In this document: in pieces, positions 51,763-64,000 of the stretch
Layout: each line of letters starts with the position of its first letter
Position numbering within the stretch: position 1 is the stretch's first letter
DNA from: Chlorella sorokiniana
Lineage: Eukaryota; Chlorophyta; Trebouxiophyceae; Chlorellales; Chlorellaceae
Reading direction: 5' to 3'
NCBI GenBank assembly: GCA_025917655.1
Contig: CP084611.1
Location: forward strand, 2,914,001-2,978,000
Length of the DNA stretch: 64,000 bases
Notes under the pieces: generated by a model
What the model saw: the letters and a program-made list of their open reading frames with translations, nothing else
Database searches by the model: none
Told to the model about the DNA's origin: nothing
Translations under genes and position numbers: made by a program

Positions 51763-53246
51763 CTACTTCTCGCTCTTCAACTGGCGATACCCCTTGTGCA
51801 TGGCGCAGCGCAGGATGGCAAGGCCTGCCAGGCCCGACACAACCAGGCTGCCCAGCAGCACCAGCGCCAGCTTGTGGCGGTCCAGCCAGAAGATGAGGGA
51901 GGCGTCGTTAGCGTGCCAGCTGGAGCCGTGCAGGTGGTAGAAATAGGCATCGCCGCTGAAGTCGTACTTGCCGTAGGTTGGCTTGGGGATGATAGCCACG
52001 TCGCGTTTGCTGGGGAAGAGGCTGTACTGCACCGTCAGGTACATGGGCCCGGTGGAAAACATGACCTGCTTTCGTTGGGCAGGGGACGGCGGCACGCGCA
52101 TACACGGGTCAATGGTGCAGCAGAGGATGATGCAGCGAGCAGCAGCATATAGCAAAACAGTGGGGTCCGCTGCCTGAAGGGTCCCCCAGCCAGCGCACCT
52201 GGATGTACTTGATGCCCATCCATCGGTTCCAGTGGCTGAGGCGCGGCAGGATGTGGGCCAGGTAGGCATCGCCTGGCACCGCCGCCATCACGTCGTTGGA
52301 GATGCCCACGGGGTGCGTCATGGGCGCCGTGAAGTTGTGCAGCAGGAGGAAATCCAGCTTGTGCCGGCAGCCCACTGCGCACAACAGACAAAGGGGGTGC
52401 TGGGCGCGAAGGCTGGCTGGCAAGGCAGGCACAGAGCGGGGATGGCTGGCAATGGCTGCACAGGTCAGCTGTGCACAGGACTGTGCCAGCACTCACTGTC
52501 CAAGTCGATGTAGATGCCGCCCAGCTTGTGCAGGATGAAGTAGCGCAGCACGTCCACGCGCTGGATGGCGTACGGGTAGGACAGGTAGGTGGGCAGGAAC
52601 CAGGGGTAGTGCTCCTGCGGGGGGGGACCAGGGAGCACCCATCACAAACAAGCGCAGGGGGCTGTGGCCAGCCTGATGCGACGTAAGGGCTTGGTCAAAC
52701 GGTCGCAGAAGGCCATGCAGTCGGACCCGATTGACCTGTTTGTGCAAGGGTGGCTTGATTGCCGTGGACGCAGGAGGCTGGACGCCATGTGTGGCTTTCA
52801 CAGCACGCATACAACTTTACCACAAACCAAGATGCAGCAGAGCTGCCTAAAAAAGAACCAAAAACTATAGCACACCTGGATGAACTTCAAGCCGTCGGCG
52901 TCGGTCCACAAGCGGTGCTCATAGTCGGGTGCAGGTCCAGACACGACCGGCGGGCCGCCTGCCACTTCTTGGGCACCTTTGTGGTCTGCCACGTCTGGTG
53001 GATCACCTTTGGCACCACTGCAGTGCTGTTGCCAGCAGCCAGCAGCTCGGGGGCGGCCCAGTGCACCTCTGGACGCAACCACCAAAGGTAGCTGTAGCCC
53101 GTGGCTGCCAGAATTGAAAGATGGGGCCAAAGGAGGATCACAAGCGCGATAGCGACGGTCGCCACTGCTATCTGACGCCTTTGCATGGCCACCGGCTTGC
53201 AAGCCCGAGGAGTGGAGGGGCACTGGCAGCTCACTGAGCGAAGCAT
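51763..53246 (-). CDS. GT32 glycosyltransferase, MIPC-synthase (SUR1/CSH1)-like
   Basis: Type II membrane glycosyltransferase with a DXD motif; its closest known relatives mannosylate inositol phosphoceramide in the Golgi. ATG 53246 gives MLRSVSCQCPSTPRACKPVA; a second start at 53186 gives MQRRQIAVATVAIALVILLW, the membrane anchor. The catalytic domain: AVVPKVIHQTWQTTKVPKKW, a break, YEHRLWTDADGLKFIQ, EHYPWFLPTYLSYPYAIQRV with DVLRYFILHKLGGIYIDLD (DXD as DLD), VGCRHKLDFLLLHNFTAPMT, VGISNDVMAAVPGDAYLAHI, HWNRWMGIKYIQ and VMFSTGPMYLTVQYSLF. A second hydrophobic segment near the end (LALVLLGSLVVSGLAGLAIL) suggests both termini are anchored or that the C-terminus is cytosolic. Ends RQLKSEK with stop at 51763-51765. 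Five or so exons. Substrate is an inference. Confidence 0.82.
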
Positions 53247-53543
53247 AAGCCTCTCCAAAGGAAGGAGGGCTGTCAGTGGGGCTGGAGAAGCAGTTGCTGG
53301 CGCGGGTTCTCGCCTGCGCGTGCCAGCGTGAGCCTCGCTTTTTAATGTTCAATCACAAGTGCCTAAACGGTGGACAGCTGGGCGCTGCACAAAGCTGTCC
53401 AAACCCATGAGACATCAGAGCGCCAGCGCATCGGTCAATGCCTACTGGCATCCTGGCAAGCGGTACTCTCTCCTTCCTGACGCGTGTTGAAGCCACCAAG
53501 AATGCCTGTAAAGCGGTCAGACTTGCAGGCTGTCATGCTGAGT

Positions 53544-54670
53544 TTAATCCATGCCCGGGACGCAGACAAAGAGGCGCTCGGCGGGCTTGCGCCGCGTGAG
53601 CTCCGCAAAATAGTTGCAGTCGGCCAGCGGCAGGCCCAGGTCGCTCTCCAGAACCGTGCGCGGCAGCTCCAACCCCGGCATGAGCAGCGGCTGCAGCTCA
53701 GGGTGCGATACATCCAGGCAGGCCAGCCGCCCCGCCAGCCTGCCAAAAGAGCGAGGTGGAGCTTGTGTAGTGTGAGCTTCGCGGGTTGGCTCGGCAAGAC
53801 ACTCATCAAGGAAATGGCAGAGGAGAAACGCCAAGGTCACTGCCTGAAGCACGATCAACACGGGTCAACCGTCCAGGATCAATTCCCCTCATGTACGCAC
53901 CACAAAAGGTTGCGGTGGTCCATAGCGCCAGCATCAAACTCCAGGCTGCTGCCAACCTGGCAATTGCCGAGCTGTACATCGAAGCGCTCGGCATGTGCTG
54001 CAGGGTACTCCTTGGCATGCAGGAGGAGGCCCAGCTGGCGGCAGCTGGCGGCGTAGAACAGGTGGGCGTGGTGCAGGTCCCACCTGTCAAGCCGCACACG
54101 CGGCAGGCCAGCCAGGGATACGGCGGCCGGCACTTGCTCAAAAAGCAGCGCCATAAACAGGTTGATGGACTTGGCGCGAAAGCGACGTCCGTTGCTGCTG
54201 CTGGCCAGCTGGCAGGAGCAGTGGGCCAGCGTGGAGAAAGAGGGGATGCGGTAGCGGCGTGGGGACAGGGCTTGCCGAAGAGCAACCCCCTTGCTCTGCC
54301 ACGCCCTGCGTCAGCGTGTTCCAGGCTCGGGGCGGCTCTACCGCTACAGGCAGTATCCGCACGGCATCCCTCAACTCGAGGCTCTGCAGCGGGACAGATT
54401 GGGCGACAGGTCGGACAGGCGGGGGGTGTTGCCCCTCATGTTGAACAGTGCAGTGCGTGCGACGAGGCGGGGAGCTGCACCTGTTGAATGCCGGCTAAGT
54501 GCCTCAACACCTTTGCTCCCAGCACTGCTCTATTTGCGCCACCAGGGTCGTCCTGAAGCGTGGGAAGCGCGTCAGCAAGAGCGGGCGGCGCCGCTAAGCG
54601 TCGCCGTTGATGCTGAAAACAGGGCAACCGAAGCTGCTTTGGCTCCGAAGGTGGTTGCTTGGCTTTCATG
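53544..54670 (-). CDS. Unrecognised protein, several exons
   Basis: I cannot name the family. The best-defined exon (about 53935-54260) reads IPSFSTLAHCSCQLASSSNG, RRFRAKSINLFMALLFEQVP, LPRVRLDRWDLHHAHLFYAA and SCRQLGLLLHAKEYPAAHAE, which has the look of a conserved helical domain with clustered Cys and His. The terminal exon reads RLACLDVSHPELQPLLMPGL, ELPRTVLESDLGLPLADCNY, FAELTRRKPAERLFVCVPGM and stops at 53544-53546. Upstream on the same strand are LRDAVRILPVAVEPPRAWNT (about 54320-54375) and, farther, LPCFQHQRRRLAAPPALADA, which may be earlier exons; junctions were not settled, and the 5' limit (ATG near 54670) is tentative. Codon composition is like the neighbours. No membrane segment. 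Confidence 0.45.
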
Positions 54671-55436
54671 GCACTGATGGACTGCCTTCTGAACAGAGCC
54701 GCGCGGTGTTGCGAAGGCGTGGAAGCAGGTGGCAAGCTTAGGCTGCCCATGTTTCTTCCAATACATAGGCTGTGCAACACGAGTTGTTGCTTGCGGCCTG
54801 CAAAAGGGTTCCGAAAAAGTCCGGGAGCTTTGGTGGCAGCGCAGCGAGCGGTGCGTAAAGCAAGCCGGTGTAGCCGTCCAAAGCGGATTCAAGGGAAGGG
54901 CTGACACTAAGTACCAATCAAACATGCCAGTCTGTCTCCAATGTCTAGATTTTCTTCTGAGCTTTCTTCACTGTCCTTATTTTCCAATCATGGTGCGTCA
55001 CTCACCAGCCAGTCGTGTGCTGGAGGGCATCATTGCTCGTCCTCATGCTCTTGGGCCCTAATGTATCCCAAGCTCTTTTTCTCGTACGTTCATGTAATCC
55101 AAAGGCAAACAAACTAGTCAAACACAGCCCACATTTCTGTGTGCCCCCCCCGCGCCCTCGGGATGCGGACTGTTGCTTGGACCTCCACACCCCACTTGGT
55201 AACACGCTTTGAGCGTGGTTCATGCAAGATGCACATGAAGAATGAAGGCAACTAATAAAATGTTACCTGCATATTGACACGGCAGCTTGCAAGGCCCTGC
55301 AGGCCGCAGGTGCTGCTACACCAGGTGCATGGGCGTACCTTCTGCACGCCTGTACTGCTGACAGGCCCCCTGCAACTGTGCACCTACCGACGTGACCCCC
55401 AATGCATTTGCGTTTTTTCATTGTTTAGGTTTTGCG
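54671..55436. other. Intergenic, AT-richer, nothing recognised
   Basis: About 770 bp upstream of AGM1. Contains TTTTC and poly-T patches and short frames without domains. Probably the promoters of AGM1 and of the unrecognised gene on the opposite strand. Confidence 0.45.
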
Positions 55437-57781
55437 ATGGCGATCCCCAGCGTGGAGCAGGCGGTGACAAGCGCCAGTCGCGCTTTTGTGCTGCCGGCCG
55501 GGTACAAGCCTTCCTACGGCACGGCAGGCTTCCGTGCGGTGGCCGAATTGCTGCACTCCACGATATTCAGGTGCCAAATCGACACAGATCGCATGGCGTC
55601 AATGTCGCGCCAACCACCTGCCAGACGTCTCCCTGTGCTTCCCGGCCTGCAGGTGCGGCATCCTCATGGCCGCGCGGGCCTTAAAGACTGGGCAGATCAC
55701 GGGCATCTGCATCACTGCATCCCACAACCCAGCACCCGACAACGGCGTCAAGCTGGTAGAGCCCAGCGGGAGATGCTTTGCCAGGAGTGGGAGGTGAGCA
55801 TGGAAGTGCTAGGGTGGAGGACGTCAGCAAGGTGCTGTGTTGTTGCGATTAATCCCTGTGAGGGCGCGTGCAGCTTGACGCGCTCCTCCTCTTACGCTCC
55901 ACCAACGCACCTGAGCACCCTGGATGCTGACAGGATGGGCCTTACAGCAGCCCCTCCTCCTCCTCTTTCTTCTCCAGGCCTATGCCAACGAGCTCGCCAA
56001 CGCTGAGAGCGACGAAGAGCTGGCCAAGCGGGTGCTGGGCCTGCTGGAGAGGGAGGGCGTGGCGGGGCACGCACCCGGCACCGTGCTCATCGCGCACGAC
56101 ACGCGGCCCAGCGGGCCCGACCTGGCCGCCGCAGCCGCTGCAGGCGTGGGCTGCCTGGGCCTGGAGACGCAGATGTGCGGGCTGCTGACCACGCCCCAGC
56201 TGCACTGGGCGGTGATGCGCCGAAACCGGGCGAGCCTGCCGGCGAGGCCGACTACTACGCCGCGCTGGCGGGGGCCTACGCGCAGCTGGTGCAGGGCAGC
56301 CAGCCTCTGGGCGCCGCCCTGCACGTGGACTGCGCCAACGGCGTGGGGCGCCCAAGGCTGCGGGGCTGGGCGACGCGCTGGCGGCGGCGGGTGCGGCGCT
56401 GCCCCTGGACCTGCGCAACCTGGGCGAGGGAGTGCTCAACGGCGGCTGCGGCTCCGACTTCCTGCAGAAGGACAGGCAGCTGCCCGAAAACTTTGGTGAC
56501 GTGGCCCCCGGCGCCCGCTGCTGCGCGCTGGACGGCGACGCCGACCGCCTCATGTACTTCTCGCCCCTGGGCGACGGGAGCGGCAAGGGTGGGCAGGGCC
56601 AGGGCCGTGGCTGGGGGAGCCAGCTGCTGGCCATATTTGTCGAGTCGAGGCAGCTGCTGCCGCTGCTGGCGGGATGCGTGTGCACAGAAAAGATGGTCCC
56701 CAATGGAAGGCCCTGGGCCTACACCATCCCCCTCCTGCCTGGCTGCGTGCAGCCCTGCTGTTTGATGGCGACCGCATCGCGTGCCTGTCGGCGATGCTTG
56801 TCCAGGAGCTCATTGGGCAGCTGCCGCCGCCTGCCGCCCAGGACGTGCGCGTGGGCATCATCCAGACCGCGTACGCCAACGGCGCCGCCTCGCGCTACAT
56901 CCGCGACAACCTGGGGTGTGCGGTGGAGGTGGGTGGGGGTGGAGGGCTGGGAGTGCCTGACCGGCAGAACGGCCATATTCAGGGGGGGCCACACGCCTGT
57001 TGCATGTTTGGGTGGCGGCCAGCACACGCGAGCCCTGCGCCTGCATGGCAGCCTGCCACACCGCCCCTGGCCCGGCCCCCTCTGCACCGTGCCCTTGCCC
57101 CCGCCCCCCCACACACACACGCACACACCCAGGTGACCCCGACCGGCGTCAAGTACCTGCATGAGGCGGCGCACCGCTACGACGTGGGGTGTACTTTGAG
57201 GCCAACGGCCACGGCACCGTGCTGTTCAGCAAGGCCCTGCTGGCTCGCTGCGAGCAGGTGCGCGCTGCGCTCTCACCCCGTGCCGCCTCCCCTGCCAGCG
57301 GCGCGCTCCCAGCCTGACCCTCCGTGCGCTCCATCCTGGCCGCCGCAGCTCCAGGGGAGAGCCGCGCTGCGCGTGACCTGCTGGCGCTGGCGGTGGTCGT
57401 GAACCAGGCTGTGGGCGACGCGCTGTCGGGCATCCTGCTGGTGGAGGCGGCGCTGAGGCGCAAGGGATGGGGCCTGCCCCAGTGGGCCGCCCTCTACGCA
57501 GACCTGCCCTCCCGCCAGCTCAAGGTGCGCGTGGCCGACCGCAACGCCATCGCCACCACGCATGCGGAGACGCGGGTGGCGCAGCCGCACGGCCTGCAGG
57601 CGGCCATCGACGCGGCGGTGGCACGCGTGCCGGGCGGCCGCTCCTTTGTGCGCCCTCGGGGACGGAGGACGTGGTGCGCGTGTATGCCGAGGCAGACACG
57701 CAGCAGGCGGCGGACAGCCTGGCAGCGGAGGTGGCGCGCCTGGTGCATGCGCAGGCGGGCGGCGTGGGCCCCGCGCCTTGA
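55437..57781 (+). CDS. AGM1: Phosphoacetylglucosamine mutase (AGM1/PGM3)
   Basis: Converts GlcNAc-6-phosphate to GlcNAc-1-phosphate for UDP-GlcNAc synthesis in the cytosol. ATG 55437: [20 protein letters not shown], with [20 protein letters not shown]. Then [20 protein letters not shown] leading to the catalytic serine loop [106 protein letters not shown]; metal loop [115 protein letters not shown]; and phosphate loop [20 protein letters not shown]. Stop 57779-57781. Frame slips are at about 56220, 56360, 57190 and 57655, each needing one base (for example the missing C before TCGGGG in the RPSGTED loop). TASHNP, DGDADR and RPSGTED identify the class. Confidence 0.92.
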
Positions 57782-58073
57782 CGCGCCGGCCGTCGGCGAC
57801 ACCCTATCAGACCAAAACTTTCCTTTTGCAACTTTGCAGCACCAGGCAGCGTCGGCCCACTTGAGGTTGCCAGCATTGGTAGTACGGCCATATGCCTGAT
57901 TTTGTTGTGCTGGTTTCCCACCCCTAGCTGCTCTAGAAACCTGCTCTGCCACATTAAATCGGTTCGTGTGGCTGACAATACAGGCAGGAGGGTGAACATT
58001 TGTAGAACAACTATTGAACATTGTCGAAACAAGGGAGCAGGGGAGCTGGAGGATGAAGGGCAAGGAGGCAAGG
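57782..58073. other. Convergent 3' region, AGM1 / prefoldin 2
   Basis: About 290 bp, AT-richer; contains the 3' ends of both transcripts and no recognisable gene. Confidence 0.45.
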
Positions 58074-58733
58074 CTAGCTGCCGACCAGCACGCCTTGCGA
58101 GCCGCCTGCGCCTGGCCGGTCGGGCCTGCCGCTGCTGCCATCCCCCGGAGCTGTCGCCCTCGCCCTTGATGCGTATGTTGTACTTCTGCTGATAAGCCAG
58201 CACCTCCTTCTGCTTGGCTGCCAGCTGCTTCTCGTACGTGGACACCAGCTGGAGGGCAGGGAGGGCAGCGGGCATGTCGGTGCAAGGTGGTTGGCTGGCA
58301 GGCAGTGGCACAGGTTTCGTATGAGCGTACTGGTACCAGCTGTACATCAGAAAGTGTGGCGACATACGCTGCATGCTGACTGAGCAAGTACGAGCCAACA
58401 GCATCGCGCCTGGCACCTCTCAACTGCAACTCAGGCAATGCCACAACCGCTGGGTGGATGTGTACAGGCCATTGTGCTCACCGCTGCAAGGTTTTCTCTG
58501 TTCTTCCTCACTGCTGGCAGCACATCAGCAACTGTGCGCTCCACGAGCACATCGCCCACCAAGCGGAAACACTTGCGCTCGCCGTCCAGCGGCTCCAGCG
58601 TCTTGATGACCAGGTCGTGCTCCGCCACCTCTTGCTGGCGCTCAATCGACGCACTGGTCAGCTGTTCACGCTCCTCCATGAGCTGCTGAAAGCGCGCCAC
58701 CACCTCCTGCTCCGTTCTCGGCTCTGCTGTCAT
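58074..58733 (-). CDS. PFDN2: Prefoldin subunit 2 (beta class)
   Basis: Subunit of the hexameric prefoldin chaperone that delivers actin and tubulin to CCT. ATG 58733 starts MTAEPRTEQEVVARFQQLME, then HDLVIKTLEPLDGERKCFRL and VGDVLVERTVADVLPAVRKN, the family signature (KPLDPDRKCFRLVGGVLVER in relatives). After an intron (donor GTGAGC near 58484, acceptor near 58250) comes LVSTYEKQLAAKQKEVLAYQ, QKYNIRIKGEGDSSG. In the original frame no stop follows for a long way. In the adjacent frame the end reads RPDRPGAGGSQGVLVGS with a TAG at 58074-58076, as plant prefoldin 2 ends (GVLVG). The switch is at the C5 run 58142-58146, but needs two added or one removed base rather than one added. Confidence 0.88.
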
Positions 58734-59096
58734 GATCGCCCTTCGATGGCGAGCACTGAAAGCCGACCAGGACGCCAATGCAGGCGGAGAAGGTCCACAG
58801 GAATTGAACTAGATCGATGCAAGGCAATAAAAAGCTGCGGGGTGGCGGGAGGCGATGCGGCAGCGAAGCGAAGTAAGAAGCAAAGCTGGTTTGATAAATT
58901 GGATCACACACGATTACAGATGTGCAACCAAACGCGGCCCGCTCGCACCTTTCAGCATTGTCAAGGTGGGCTGTACTGCCCACCGGCAGCGGCCCATGCA
59001 AGTTCAGTCCAGGGATCATTGTGGGCTGTACATTATATTCAAAACGGTATATAATCACGCTGAAGTTGTTGATAACCGGCTGCGCCAAGCTCTGAT
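58734..59096. promoter_or_regulatory. Bidirectional promoter interval, prefoldin 2 / ProRS
   Basis: 363 bp between divergent starts, clearly AT-richer. A TATA box GTATATAA at 59047-59054 lies 43-50 nt upstream of the ProRS ATG. Confidence 0.6.
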
Positions 59097-62249
<3,153 letters not shown>

Positions 62250-62710
62250 TGGTTCGGTCCTTGAAAGGCATGCTGTATGATGCTGGTGCTTTGCTGTGCT
62301 CACTTGCGCTCTCAACTCCCCGACTGCTAACATTTGTTCCTAGCTGCAAATGATCTCATTCTTTGCTGAAAACTTACCGTTGTTCTTGCCTTGCAGTCCT
62401 GCACAATCTCGTCTCTTGCAGCGTGAGGGCGGCTTGCGTCAGTTGCGCAGCAGGCGGGTGCTGCGGCTTGGGCTGGCTAGCCGCCTGGGAACGGCCGCAC
62501 CACCCATGTTGCCGCAAGGGTAGACGAGTCCCGTGTGAGAAGAGTCAATGTGCTCGATGGGTGCAGCACTTGCGCCGAGACACAGGAGGCTGACCCAGGG
62601 ACTGATCAGGGGCTGGTGCATGCACCACTTCGAGCACGGGAGGCCATCATCGGTCTCCTTTCGCAAATTGCGATTCATCTAGTTCCTCGATCGCGGGCGA
62701 GGAGCTAAAA
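62250..62710. other. Intergenic region between ProRS and transketolase
   Basis: 461 bp on the path between two plus-strand genes: 3' UTR of ProRS, T-rich around 62330-62400, then the transketolase promoter. No TATA box or repeat recognised. Confidence 0.5.
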
Positions 62711-64000
62711 ATGGTCGCAATGGCTCAGACTCTGGTGGCCCAGCGCCCTGGCCTGGCCCGCCCCGCCCGCAAGCAGCAGATGCGCGCCCGTCGGGCCCAG
62801 CTTGTGCGCAACCAGGCCACCGCGGCCCCTACTATGCCCAAGGGCGAGATTAAGGACAAGAATGCGGAGCTGGCCATCAATGGTGCGCCACTGCCGCTTC
62901 CTGCTCAACCGCTGCAGATAGCACACAGATCACAAATGCCGTGAAAGCTGCTGGCCGGTGACAGCCTCGGCAATGCGTCAGCGCAGGCTCGGGCAGCAGC
63001 GCGCTGGCCGGGCCCCTTGTTGGGTGCAAGACTGGCGTTCGTAGCGAGCGCTATCGCCTGCAATCTGCTGTCTGTTTGGGAACATCAGCAATCCAGCCCT
63101 GGCCTGGGTGCTGCACCGCAGCTAGGGGTGTTGCCGCAATCTGGCGGCGCCGCTAGCGGCAGCAGCCCAGCAGCAGCAGCAGCAGTGGAAATCCGCAGCG
63201 ATGGCTACGTGGCTGTGGACGCACTGCAAAGAAGGCAGCACAAGTTTGCTTCCTGGTGTTGTTCATGTATTCATGGCCGCTCGCTGCGCGCTGCCCCTCC
63301 CGTGCCTGCAGCCATCCGCTTCCTGGCCATCGACGGCGTGAACAAGGCCAACTCTGGCCACCCCGGCCTGCCCATGGGCTGCGCCCCCATGTCCTACGTG
63401 CTGTGGAAGGACTTCATGAGCGTGGACCCCAAGCAGCCCAAGTGGTTCAACCGCGACCGCTTTGTGCTGTCTGCCGGCCACGGCTCCATGCTCAACTACT
63501 CCCTGCTCCACCTCATGGGCTACGACCTGTCCATCGAGGACCTGAAGCAGTTCCGCCAGTGGGGCTCCAAGACCCCGGGCCACCCCGAGAACTTCCTCAC
63601 CCAGGGCGTGGAGGTGACCACCGGCCCCCTGGGCCAGGGCATTGCCAACGGCGTGGGCCTGGCCGCCGCAGAGGCGCACCTGGCGGCGCGCTTCAACAAG
63701 CCCGACATGAAGCTGGTGGACCACTACACGTGAGCAGGGGGAGTAGAGGGTGGGAATGCAGCGGGATCAGGGCGCACAAATAACGGCTTGTTGCGTGCGC
63801 GCTGTGCTGCACGCTGCATCCCACCCGCCCGCACGCCTGCCCTCCTGATCCCTCCACTGGCTGAGCCCTCCCCGCAGCTACGTGATCATGGGCGACGGCT
63901 GCAACATGGAGGGCATCTCCTCTGAGGCCGCCTCCCTGGCTGGCCACTGGGGCCTGGGCAAGCTGATTGCGCTGTACGACGACAACCGCATCTCCATCGA
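62711..64000 (+). CDS. Transketolase, plastid type, 3' truncated by the window
   Basis: Thiamine-diphosphate enzyme of the Calvin-Benson cycle and pentose phosphate pathway. ATG 62711 opens a typical plastid transit peptide ([40 protein letters not shown]), then [14 protein letters not shown] before a donor at 62882. The main exon starts at about 63311: [100 protein letters not shown]. After an intron (GTGAGC at 63730, acceptor near 63878) the ThDP motif follows: [40 protein letters not shown], and the window ends. Substrate and cofactor residues in [15 protein letters not shown] and GDG are intact. The 429-nt first intron contains no convincing exon. Codon use is strongly C-ending, as in highly expressed algal genes. 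Confidence 0.95.

Noticed and set aside
63100-63290. Extra transketolase exon ([20 protein letters not shown] region)
   Set aside because: Splicing from 62882 straight to about 63311 joins AELAIN to [13 protein letters not shown] as in other transketolases, and the frame in between adds residues without family support.

Overview
This is nuclear DNA of a green alga, most likely a Chlorella-like trebouxiophyte. It is GC-rich and gene-dense, with many short GT-AG introns, alanine/glutamine-rich coding sequence and TGTAA poly(A)-type signals. Plant-lineage proteins support this: a Ycf39/HCF244 photosystem II assembly factor, organellar prolyl-tRNA synthetase, a transketolase with a plastid-type leader, a FAS2-type CAF-1 subunit, a plant-type golgin with a GRAB domain, a CASTOR/POLLUX-type channel and a PATRONUS-like securin. 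Bacterial operons, CRISPR arrays, tRNA or rRNA genes and obvious transposons were not seen.

Layout. 0-10 kb: 5'-truncated SpoU RNA methyltransferase (+), PATRONUS-like securin (-), CASTOR/POLLUX-like channel (+) ending in a 31-bp tandem repeat, a small disordered protein (+), and an FIH-like JmjC/cupin protein that appears to have lost its iron ligands (+). 10-23 kb: HCF244 (-) head-to-head with OS-9 (+), a secreted beta-helix protein (+), a long GRAB-domain golgin (-). 23-35 kb: Tim21/Coa1-like mitochondrial protein (+), F-box/LRR protein (-), TUG/ASPSCR1-like UBX protein (+), ABCD half transporter (-), a small hypothetical (+). 35-47 kb: TTC4/CNS1 co-chaperone (+), a small hypothetical (+), then NSUN5, a PGM2-type phosphomutase and CAF-1 p60/FAS2 (all -). 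47-64 kb: coiled-coil protein (+), cyclophilin with GC-AG introns (+), GT32 mannosyltransferase-like protein (-), unrecognised protein (-), phosphoacetylglucosamine mutase (+), prefoldin 2 (-), organellar ProRS (+), transketolase (+, runs off the end).

The neighbours are mostly unrelated housekeeping genes, as expected in a eukaryotic nucleus; head-to-head pairs share short promoters. Loose themes are proteostasis (OS-9, F-box, TUG, TTC4, cyclophilin, prefoldin), chromatin and cell cycle (FAS2, securin), sugar phosphates (PGM2-type, AGM1, transketolase) and translation (SpoU enzyme, NSUN5, ProRS).

Data quality. At least twelve conserved reading frames break inside exons at G/C runs, almost always 5-mers, and each is repaired by one extra base. 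I read these as collapsed homopolymers in the assembly, not pseudogenes. Gene spans are therefore given across the breaks, and exon borders are stated only where splice signals and frame agree.
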